Positions 1 through 6,402 of a stretch of DNA of 7,505 nucleotides are shown here, in pieces. Numbering within the stretch: position 1 is the stretch's first letter; each line of letters opens with the position of its first letter. The notes beneath the pieces were generated by a model that was given only the letters and a program-made list of their open reading frames with translations, was not told the origin of the DNA and did not search any database. The stretch covers positions 1 through 7,505 of the forward strand of contig JALNVJ010000071.1 in assembly GCA_023227645.1 (NCBI GenBank). The letters are read 5' to 3'. The translations under genes and the position numbers were made by a program. This DNA is from Bacteroidales bacterium. Lineage in GTDB: Bacteria; Bacteroidota; Bacteroidia; Bacteroidales; P3.

Positions 1-63
1 AACAACAACTTTCATCCCTACTATTTCTGAAATTGTTCCGCTATGTTCTATTAATTCGCTCAT
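1..63 (-). CDS. RseC-family protein, N-terminal fragment (3' end outside the window)
   Basis: The first 21 codons of a gene running off the low-coordinate edge, open throughout: MSELIEHSGTISEIVGMKVVV. This matches the N-terminal pattern of Bacteroidota RseC/MucC-family membrane proteins (x-IxHxGxIxxIxGxxVxV), which normally continues into a cysteine cluster and two membrane helices not visible here. It starts 15 bases after batE on the same strand with no Shine-Dalgarno, so it is probably read through from the bat genes. In this group an rseC-like gene often precedes the Rnf electron-transport genes. The call rests on a short fragment plus position; another small protein with a similar start is possible. 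Confidence 0.7.
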   Translation of the reverse strand, partial: MSELIEHSGTISEIVGMKVVV

Positions 64-78
64 TCTTATATTGGTGTT

Positions 79-828
79 TTAAATAATTACCACATTTTTC
101 TGTTCTATCCATGCCTCTTTCCCTTCCTCTGTCTTAATCTTAATCCAATCATTGTTTTTACCAATTATCTTTATTTTTTGTCCCTTATTTATTCTAATTT
201 TATCAGTAGAATTAATATCAGGAGAATCCTTGCCATATGTCTCGTTATCGAAAACAATCGCATAGTCCTTTGACTGCATTGTATTTTGCCTGCTAAAACC
301 TGCAAATACTGTTATTATGAGTAGCAAAAGAGATAATATAAAGCTGTAGAAAAGAATAATTTTCTTTTCAAAAGTAAAATAGTAGAAAACAAATATTACG
401 CTTGAAATAATTAGTAATACTATTGACATAATTGTCCATTCGTAGGGGGTAAAGATATTGGATATTGCTTTCCACCATCTTATTAAAAAGAAGTCGGGTA
501 CAATATAAATATCGCCCTTTAATCTTGATTTAGCAACCTTTAAGTTAGTGTTTAAGTTTTCATCGTTTGGGTCTAGTCTTAATCCCCTCTCATAATAAAG
601 AATTGAGTTTGGATAATCATTTAAACGGAAGTATGTATTGGCAATATTATAGTATAGGTCTGTAGAAAACTTATCTTTATTCTCAATGGCTAGATAAGTT
701 TTAAGGGCTTGGTCGTAGTTTTTTTTATTATAGAATGAGTTTCCTTTTTCAAATAAATCATTATTAGTATTAGCAAAAGAAACCAAGCTAATTAAAAGCA
801 TTATAATTAAATATCTAAACTTTTTCAT
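79..828 (-). CDS. batE: BatE, TPR membrane protein with C-terminal SH3-like domain
   Basis: A 249-residue protein when begun at the ATG at 828. An upstream in-frame ATG at 852 would overlap batD and put eight residues before an ordinary signal peptide (KKFRYLIIMLLISLVSFA), so 828 is preferred. Residues 23-103 carry TPRs (LFEKGNSFYNKKNYDQALKT; DLYYNIANTYFRLNDYPNSI; YYERGLRLDPNDENL). Two membrane helices lie at about 131-151 and 157-177 with a short FEKK turn between them, which by charge sits in the cytosol. Residues 187-249 form a bacterial SH3-like domain (INKGQKIKIIGKNNDWIKIKTEEGKEAWI). TPRs and SH3 domain should both face the periplasm. The gene begins 4 bases after batD, without a Shine-Dalgarno. 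A scaffold role in the Bat complex is inferred. Confidence 0.93.
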   Translation of the reverse strand: MKKFRYLIIMLLISLVSFANTNNDLFEKGNSFYNKKNYDQALKTYLAIENKDKFSTDLYYNIANTYFRLNDYPNSILYYERGLRLDPNDENLNTNLKVAKSRLKGDIYIVPDFFLIRWWKAISNIFTPYEWTIMSIVLLIISSVIFVFYYFTFEKKIILFYSFILSLLLLIITVFAGFSRQNTMQSKDYAIVFDNETYGKDSPDINSTDKIRINKGQKIKIIGKNNDWIKIKTEEGKEAWIEQKNVVII

Positions 829-832
829 CTTA

Positions 833-2704
833 TTATTTAATTTGAGATTCAATATCTGATAAAGAATTTATTGCTTGCTCATAGAGTTTATCCATTTTTG
901 AAAGTTCTTCGCCTGAAGAAAATCTTACATATTCGCAGTTATTAAGTAGCGAAATAAGATTGTCAATAGTATCTTCCTTAATATTTCTTTGAGTTAATAC
1001 TTCTTTAATATTTTCAAAATTTAAATCCATTTTAACAATCTTAAATCTATCAGAGAGGTAGTTCCAAGTAGCTTGAGCAACCTCAGTATAAAAATTATCT
1101 TTTTCTTCTTTTGCTAAATATAATTTTGCTTTCTTTAATCTTTTAAGAGCTATCTTCGTTGCCTTCTTATATTTAACATAAGTTATATCTTTATTTTTTC
1201 TATTTGTTATGTTTTTATAAATAATATATGCAATGGTTAGAATAGGTATTAGTATAAAGAGAATTAATAAAATTGGCTTATTATAATTCAGATTACTTGT
1301 GGAAAGAAATTTAATATTCTTGGTTGATATATGTTCAATGTCTCGTTTCAAATATTTTTCTCTTTCAGTAATTTGTTGAGCTAGTCCACTCATTTCATCT
1401 TTTCCTTTAGCAATATGTAAAACAAGTTCTTTAGTAGAAATGGTTTTGTATTGTTTTGTCCTTATATCAAAATAAGTAAAATCAACTTTAGGAATTTTAA
1501 ATTCTCCTTGAACCCTTGGAATAAGTATATATTCAAATGTCCTGCTACCATTTAATCCAGATTGTGTCTTATTAATTCTATCGTCAAGTGTTGGGTCATA
1601 GGATTCAAAATCATCAGGTATTTTCAGGTTAACCTTATCAATAAGACTTATGTTCCCATTGCCAGAGATAGTATATTTGAGTGTAATTGCTTCATTTGTT
1701 TTGCAACTTAAAGGGTTTGCAGATGCAACAATATTAAAGCTTCCAACAGCTCCCGAAAAATCTGAGTTTGTCTTAGGAAGTGAATTTACATTAATAGATA
1801 TTGAATTGGATTTTATGTTTTTCTTAACCCTGTCATATCCAATTTGTCCCATATTTTGAAAGAAAGGATCATTGAAGAAGGAGTCGAAGAAAGGATCTCC
1901 TGTTGCAACCTTCCTTTGAGAACGAGTGGCAATATGCGCAACAACATCAATATCTAATGGAGCAATAATTAGTTTGCCTGATTGCTGAGGATAGGCAATA
2001 ACTTTTCTTAGTGTTGCAACCTGGTAGTTTTTTCCATCAACTGTTTCACTTGTTATTGTTGGGTCTTTCGACATATCTATTTCTTCAATCCAAAAGCCCT
2101 TATTTATTGGCATTTGATTAATTTGGTATTCAGAAATAGGTACTAAGGTATAGAGTTTATAAGTTATTATTACTTCTTCTCCAATAAAAGCTTGTGACTT
2201 ATTTGCAAAGGCTTTTATAAATAATGCCTTATTGTCTAAAACGGTTATTGGTTGTTGAGCTTGTTGGTTTTGAGAGTATCTGTTTTGAGATTGTGCTCTT
2301 TGGGCTTGGGTTGGGTTCTTTTGAACCTTTATTTTTAGAGAATTTGAAGTATAGGAATTACCCTTTGCATTAATCTTTGCTCCGTCTATTGTAAAAGTCC
2401 CTTCCTTGTTTGCTTGCAGAACATAGGTTAGGGTTGTAGAAGAACTGCTAGATCTTTGCCCATTTATAATACTATTTGAAACGCTTCTAGAAGTGCTTGG
2501 TCCTGCTAAAATATCGAATCCATTGATAGACGGAGGGGTATATGCAGATACATCATCAGAATTAATTTGAAATCTTATTTGAAATTGTTCTCCAACACCA
2601 ATAACTGATGGCCCTGAGGCATTAAAATTAATATTCTGAGCACTTAGATTAAGTCCAAACAAACTAAATAATGATATAACTAATATACTTATTATTCTTT
2701 TCAT
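833..2704 (-). CDS. batD: BatD, oxygen tolerance protein (large beta-rich membrane protein)
   Basis: A 623-residue protein, full length for Bacteroidota BatD. Residues 1-22 are a signal peptide (KRIISILVISLFSLFGLNLSAQ). The periplasmic part to about 475 is built of beta-sandwich-like repeats with recurring statements such as VIGVGEQFQIRFQI (34-47), AFIGEEVIITYKLYT (172-186) and SCKTNEAITLKYTISGNGN (333-351). A Q/N-rich linker lies at 129-152 and a PFFDSFFNDPFF motif at 271-282. One membrane helix spans about 477-497, then a basic NRKNK and a helical cytosolic domain (508-620) with FYTEVAQATWNYLSDRFKI. This tail resembles that of the 306-residue protein upstream. BatD is thought to be a core Bat component; its activity is unknown. 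The gene begins 8 bases after batC and ends with tandem TAATAA stops before batE. Confidence 0.94.
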   Translation of the reverse strand: MKRIISILVISLFSLFGLNLSAQNINFNASGPSVIGVGEQFQIRFQINSDDVSAYTPPSINGFDILAGPSTSRSVSNSIINGQRSSSSSTTLTYVLQANKEGTFTIDGAKINAKGNSYTSNSLKIKVQKNPTQAQRAQSQNRYSQNQQAQQPITVLDNKALFIKAFANKSQAFIGEEVIITYKLYTLVPISEYQINQMPINKGFWIEEIDMSKDPTITSETVDGKNYQVATLRKVIAYPQQSGKLIIAPLDIDVVAHIATRSQRKVATGDPFFDSFFNDPFFQNMGQIGYDRVKKNIKSNSISINVNSLPKTNSDFSGAVGSFNIVASANPLSCKTNEAITLKYTISGNGNISLIDKVNLKIPDDFESYDPTLDDRINKTQSGLNGSRTFEYILIPRVQGEFKIPKVDFTYFDIRTKQYKTISTKELVLHIAKGKDEMSGLAQQITEREKYLKRDIEHISTKNIKFLSTSNLNYNKPILLILFILIPILTIAYIIYKNITNRKNKDITYVKYKKATKIALKRLKKAKLYLAKEEKDNFYTEVAQATWNYLSDRFKIVKMDLNFENIKEVLTQRNIKEDTIDNLISLLNNCEYVRFSSGEELSKMDKLYEQAINSLSDIESQIK

Positions 2705-2712
2705 AATTTATG

Positions 2713-3453
2713 CTACCAATCTTTATCGTTTCTATTTTGTTGAGTGTTTTTATCTTTTTCTTTTTTCAAGCGTTCAAGGGTGTTCTTCTCATTGTTTTTT
2801 AGTGCTTCCAACATCCTTTCTTTATCTTGATTTTCTTTTTTCTTATATTCTTGAGGTTTGCTTTCTTCTTCTTTTTTCTTTTCTTGGTCTTTCTTCTTGT
2901 CTTGCTTTTCTTTGTTCTGATTTTTATTATCTTTATCGTTCTTATTTTGTTTTTGCTTGTTCTGATTATTATTCTTATTTTGTTCCAAAAGTCGCATAGC
3001 CAAAGAAAGATTATATTTTGCAGAAGAATCCTTTGAGTTAATCTTGAGTGTACTCTTATAGTCTTCGATAGCTTTTTTTAATGCCTTGTCATATTTCTCA
3101 GTTTTTTGGGTAGAATCTAATAAGGCTAATTTGAAATTGGTGTTCCCTCTATTATATAGGATATCGGCATAAAAGCTAGAATCATTAATGGAATCTTGTG
3201 TCAATGCTTTTTCAAAATACAATAGAGCCTTATTAAACTGGTCTTCCTTATCTTTCTTATAATTTGAGTTAGCGAGATTATATTGAGCCTTCTGATAGGT
3301 GCTATCAACTCCTATGGCTTTTAAAAAACTATCCTCAGCCTTGCTATATTGCTTTTGTTCAAAATCCTTATTCCCTTGTCTCAAATGGTTTTTTTCTTTA
3401 TCACAAGAAGAAAAGACAAATAGAATTAATATTAAATAAACTAATCTTTTCAT
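2713..3453 (-). CDS. batC: BatC, TPR lipoprotein with charged low-complexity tail
   Basis: A 246-residue protein when begun at the ATG at 3453. The open frame extends to 3510, but those 19 extra residues overlap batB and would bury a clear lipoprotein signal: KRLVYLILILFVFSSC with the lipidated cysteine at residue 17. The mature protein therefore begins at C17 and is membrane-tethered outside the cytosol. Residues 22-155 form TPR-like helical repeats (GNKDFEQKQYSKAEDSFLKAI; YDKALKKAIEDYKSTLKINS). Residues 157-211 are almost only K, N, Q, E and D. A conserved-looking end follows (MLEALKNNEKNTLERLKKEK, 214-233), then a terminal tryptophan. TPRs suggest a protein-binding scaffold for BatA, BatB or BatD. 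It begins 4 bases after the batB stop and ends 8 bases before batD. Confidence 0.92.
   Translation of the reverse strand: MKRLVYLILILFVFSSCDKEKNHLRQGNKDFEQKQYSKAEDSFLKAIGVDSTYQKAQYNLANSNYKKDKEDQFNKALLYFEKALTQDSINDSSFYADILYNRGNTNFKLALLDSTQKTEKYDKALKKAIEDYKSTLKINSKDSSAKYNLSLAMRLLEQNKNNNQNKQKQNKNDKDNKNQNKEKQDKKKDQEKKKEEESKPQEYKKKENQDKERMLEALKNNEKNTLERLKKEKDKNTQQNRNDKDW
2821..2985 (-). other. Low-complexity K/N/Q/E-coding tract in batC
   Basis: This segment encodes residues 157-211 of BatC, almost entirely Lys, Asn, Gln, Glu and Asp, with short imperfect repeats such as NKNDKDNKNQNKEK and QDKKKDQEKKKEEE. The minus strand is strongly purine-rich and the plus strand pyrimidine-rich. It probably encodes a flexible, disordered linker between the TPRs and the C-terminal motif. 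The tract is prone to length change by replication slippage. Confidence 0.8.
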
Positions 3454-3457
3454 ATTA

Positions 3458-4498
3458 TTATTTATTTCCAAAGAAAAACTTTCTATTAATATATTTATTC
3501 TTTTTCTCAAATACTAAGAATTCAATAATTAAAATAATCATTGCAATGAAAGCAAAAATATAAAACCTACTTTCATAATCTTTGTATGCAACAGCTTCAT
3601 ATTCATTTTTCTCCATATTATTTATTCTTGCAAGAATATTATCTAAACCAATGGAGGAGTTGTTCGCTCTTATATAAACTCCATTTCCAATTGATGCTAT
3701 GTTTTTAAGTATATCCTCATTTAATTTTGTTATTACATAGGATCCACTTTCATCTTTTTTGTATTCAAGGTTAGATTTCCCCTTATTAGAAATTGGAATT
3801 AATGCACCTTCTGGTAATCCAAAGCCAATTGTATTAATAACAACCCCTTCTTTTGCTATTTCCTCTGCAATATCAATAGCTTCTTCTTCATTATCTTCAC
3901 CATCGGAAATTAGAATAATGCTCCTTGATTTGCTGGTGTTTTTTTCTCCAAAGCTTTCATTAGCCTTTCTCAAAGCTTCTCCAATTGCGGTGCCTTGGTT
4001 TGAAATCATTGATGGATCTATAAGATCAATAAAGGTTTTTGCAGCTCCATAATCATTTGTTATTGGTAGTTGGACATAAGCTGAACCTGCAAAAACAACA
4101 ATTCCTAGCCTATCATTCTTTAATTGATCAATTAAATGATTTAATGATTGTTTAGCTCTTGAAATCCTATTTGGTTTAATGTCTTCTGCTAACATAGAAT
4201 TTGAAATATCTAAACAAACCATAAGGTCAGTCCCTTTTCTTTCAGCTTTTTCAACAGATGTGCCAATTTGAGGATTAGCAATTGCAATAATTATAAATAA
4301 ATAAGCAATATTTAATAGTATAAACTTAGTCCATTGTTTTCCATAAGAAAGATTTGGAACAATAAGATCTATTAATGGCTTATCAATAAAACCTCTTAGC
4401 TTTTCTTTTTTCTTCTTTATATATATATAATGTATAATAATGAAGAAAGGAATAAGTATTAGTAGGTATAATATTTCAATGTGTTCAATTCTAATCAT
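3458..4498 (-). CDS. batB: BatB, membrane-anchored von Willebrand A domain protein
   Basis: A 346-residue paralogue of BatA with the same plan: membrane helices at about 8-27, 57-75 and 312-330 with a VWA domain between the last two. The MIDAS is intact: D97-I-S99-N-S101, T170 in QGTAIG, and D199 in SDGED. It has DISNSM where BatA has DISGSM, and lacks the BatA-type proline-rich loop. RKGTDLMVCLDISNSMLAEDIKPNR-like and LGIVVFAGSAYVQLPIT segments are strongly BatB-like. KKKKEK after helix 1 and EKKNKYINRK after helix 3 place those parts in the cytosol, so the VWA domain should be periplasmic. The gene starts 1 base after batA with no Shine-Dalgarno, and ends in tandem stops (TAATAA) just before batC. 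BatA and BatB probably arose by duplication; direct pairing is inferred. Confidence 0.94.
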   Translation of the reverse strand: MIRIEHIEILYLLILIPFFIIIHYIYIKKKKEKLRGFIDKPLIDLIVPNLSYGKQWTKFILLNIAYLFIIIAIANPQIGTSVEKAERKGTDLMVCLDISNSMLAEDIKPNRISRAKQSLNHLIDQLKNDRLGIVVFAGSAYVQLPITNDYGAAKTFIDLIDPSMISNQGTAIGEALRKANESFGEKNTSKSRSIILISDGEDNEEEAIDIAEEIAKEGVVINTIGFGLPEGALIPISNKGKSNLEYKKDESGSYVITKLNEDILKNIASIGNGVYIRANNSSIGLDNILARINNMEKNEYEAVAYKDYESRFYIFAFIAMIILIIEFLVFEKKNKYINRKFFFGNK

Positions 4499-4499
4499 A

Positions 4500-5489
4500 T
4501 TATGGATTTGTTCTTAAAATTGTTTTTTTTAATAAGACTTCGATAATCAATAATAATAATGCGGCTACTAAGAATCCAAAAGCTAAATCTTTCTTTATTT
4601 GATAATAGGATACATCTATTATTGATTTTTCCATATTATCTATTTCCTTAAAAATTGTTTTAAGAGAATTTTCGTCAGTAGAACGGAAGTATTTACCACC
4701 AGTAGCTTTTGATATATCTTTTAGTAGAGGTTCATCGATCTTAACTTCAACATTTTGATATTGTGTACCAAAAGGAGTTTGGAAAGGGTAGGGGGCCATT
4801 CCTATTTTCCCTATGCCAATAGTATAAACCCTAATCTTGTAGTCTTTTGCTATTTCGGAAGACGTTAGAGGGTCAATTGCACCCATATTATTAACTCCGT
4901 CGGTAAGTAGAATTATTGTCTTACTCTTAGTTTTTGTATCTTTAATTCTGTTTATTGCAGTTGCTAGTCCATCGCCGATTGCTGTCCCATCCTGAATTAT
5001 TCCACTCTCAACCTTACTTGTAAGCTCCATAAGCATTGGATGGTCAGTTGTTAGAGGGCATTGGGTAAAGGCTTCACCAGCAAAAACAACTAATCCAATA
5101 TTGTCGTTATGCCTTTCTTGCATAAAGTTTGTTGCAACCTTTTTTGCTGCTTCCAACCTATTTGGTTTAAAGTCTTGTGCTAACATTGAACCAGAAATAT
5201 CTAAGGCAATTACGATATCAACCCCTTCAATATTCTTTTCATCCCTGCTTAAATATGACTGAGGTCTTGCAATAGCTATTATTAATAAAGCAATTGCTAA
5301 ATACCTAATATAATTAGGCAAATTTCTCAGTCTTATTTTCAATGACTTATGCGTGTTTTCAAAAGGAGAGATTTGAGAATATCTTATAGTTGGATAAGCT
5401 GTCTTTTCAAAAAAATATTGATAAAGAGCAAGCAAAGGAATTAAAATAAGTAAGAATAAAAAATAAGGATATTCAAAACCACTAAACAT
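4500..5489 (-). CDS. batA: BatA, membrane-anchored von Willebrand A domain protein
   Basis: A 329-residue protein when begun at the ATG at 5489. The frame stays open to an ATG at 5528, but that would overlap the previous gene by 47 bases. The 5489 start lies 6 bases after AGGAGG and gives the usual BatA beginning (FSGFEYPYFLFLLILIP). Membrane helices lie at about 8-27, 60-77 and 303-320. The VWA domain between helices 2 and 3 has a complete MIDAS: D97-I-S99-G-S101, T169 in DGTAIG, and D197 in TDG. KIDEPLLKDISKATGGKYFRS at 250-270 is typical of BatA. Basic residues before helix 2 and after helix 3 suggest the VWA domain faces the periplasm. BatA is thought to bind partners through a metal ion in the Bat complex. 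The stop lies 1 base before batB. Confidence 0.94.
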   Translation of the reverse strand: MFSGFEYPYFLFLLILIPLLALYQYFFEKTAYPTIRYSQISPFENTHKSLKIRLRNLPNYIRYLAIALLIIAIARPQSYLSRDEKNIEGVDIVIALDISGSMLAQDFKPNRLEAAKKVATNFMQERHNDNIGLVVFAGEAFTQCPLTTDHPMLMELTSKVESGIIQDGTAIGDGLATAINRIKDTKTKSKTIILLTDGVNNMGAIDPLTSSEIAKDYKIRVYTIGIGKIGMAPYPFQTPFGTQYQNVEVKIDEPLLKDISKATGGKYFRSTDENSLKTIFKEIDNMEKSIIDVSYYQIKKDLAFGFLVAALLLLIIEVLLKKTILRTNP

Positions 5490-6402
5490 TTTCATCCTCC
5501 TTTCTTTCATTTTGATGAACTTCTTCAATAAGTTTGGTTTGTCCTATAAACTCTATAGAATCTTTTAAGCACTTATCGCTAACAAAAGAATCGGGTAGAT
5601 GTTTTGCAAACTTCACCAAATCTGAGTTTTTAAGAATATATTCAAGTATGTACATTGAATCCTTATTGATAATGGTATTTTCAGTTATTTTTCTAAAAAT
5701 ATCATCAGTTGTCATCTCAATTGCAGCAATAGAGTATCTGTTATCCAAATATATCCTTAAAATATCAGATATTTCCGAAAAGTATTCCTTAATTCTACCA
5801 TTCTCATATAGTCTTTTTGTTCTTAACTCGTTTAATGAGTTAATAGCAATAATATGTGCAGGTAGCTTTGGTTTAGGCTTAATAAAAATTTCTTTAAAAT
5901 TTACTTTCCTGTATTTCTTCCAAAGCTTAATTCCGAAATATATGCCAATAATTAATCCTATTCCAATAAGAACCCAAATTATTATAGGCATTATTTCACT
6001 TATAGAGAACGGCTCATCTTGGTTTTGTTTAATATCTTTTATCTCAACCTTAGTGGTATCAATAGGGAAGGGTATTACTTCGAAATTAAAACTTCTTCCA
6101 TTTGTGTTGAGAATTTGATGTTTTCCAACCACAAAAGAAGTTAATATATATGAGAAATCAATATATTTTTTCCCATTTTGTTCAACCGTATCCATCTTTA
6201 GACCAATAATTTCCAAGCTATCTTCTTTTTCGGTTGGATTATATATAGTTTGGTCTGCAAACTTCTCAATAGGGATTCTAAATGAATAAGTAAACTGATC
6301 TCCAATATAAATTTTTGTATGGCTTATACTTGGAATTGTTGGTTGAGTATACGATATGATGCTTATAAACAATAAACTAATAATTATATAAGCTCTTTTC
6401 AT
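5482..6402 (-). CDS. Membrane protein with signal peptide, beta-rich periplasmic domain and BatD-like cytosolic tail
   Basis: A 306-residue protein in the slot between DUF58 and batA. Residues 1-20 form a signal peptide (KR, then IIISLLFISIIS). Residues 21-130 look beta-rich and include YIGDQFTYSFRI and SYILTSFVVGKHQI, resembling one BatD-type beta repeat. One membrane helix spans about 137-159, followed by a basic LWKKYRK, so the tail is probably cytosolic. The tail (about 181-290, from PAHIIAINSLNEL) is helical and contains EYFSEISDILRIYLDNRYSI, a pattern seen in DUF4381-like proteins of Bat and MoxR loci. It aligns by eye with the BatD C-terminus in this window. A strong Shine-Dalgarno 6 bases upstream supports the start. 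The last 8 bases overlap batA. I know no agreed gene name; the role is inferred to be in the same membrane complex. Confidence 0.85.
   Translation of the reverse strand: MKRAYIIISLLFISIISYTQPTIPSISHTKIYIGDQFTYSFRIPIEKFADQTIYNPTEKEDSLEIIGLKMDTVEQNGKKYIDFSYILTSFVVGKHQILNTNGRSFNFEVIPFPIDTTKVEIKDIKQNQDEPFSISEIMPIIIWVLIGIGLIIGIYFGIKLWKKYRKVNFKEIFIKPKPKLPAHIIAINSLNELRTKRLYENGRIKEYFSEISDILRIYLDNRYSIAAIEMTTDDIFRKITENTIINKDSMYILEYILKNSDLVKFAKHLPDSFVSDKCLKDSIEFIGQTKLIEEVHQNERKEDENV
5496..5501 (-). promoter_or_regulatory. Shine-Dalgarno sequence that decides the batA start
   Basis: On the minus strand the bases read GAAAGGAGG, then ATGAAA, then ATG. The AGGAGG is 6 bases before the ATG at 5489 but directly abuts the ATG at 5495, so 5489 is the better spaced start. 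The spacing is identical to that at the previous junction. The site lies in the last codons of the upstream gene, whose stop overlaps batA by 8 bases (ATGTTTAG). Confidence 0.75.

Noticed and set aside
64..78. The 15-base gap between batE and the rseC-type gene as a promoter or terminator site
   Set aside because: It is too short for either, with no hairpin. It is the largest gap in the window but fits an ordinary intra-operon spacer.
1650..1859. A 69-codon plus-strand frame opposite batD
   Set aside because: It is antisense to a conserved part of BatD, with no domain or start signal.
2802..3036. Two plus-strand frames rich in Phe, Leu and Ile opposite batC
   Set aside because: These are the complement of Lys/Glu/Asn codons in the low-complexity tail. 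The membrane-protein look is an artefact of that composition.
3759..4052. A 97-codon plus-strand frame opposite the batB VWA domain
   Set aside because: It is antisense to the MIDAS-containing region of batB and has no supporting feature.
4515..4532. A T-run on the plus strand that could look like a terminator tail
   Set aside because: There is no GC-rich hairpin before it, and it is explained by AAA codons at the end of batA on the other strand.
5534..6118. A 194-codon plus-strand frame opposite the 306-residue membrane protein
   Set aside because: It is antisense to a gene with a clear signal peptide, membrane helix and conserved tail; its translation shows only hydrophobic runs mirrored from AT-rich coding DNA and no recognisable domain or ribosome binding site.
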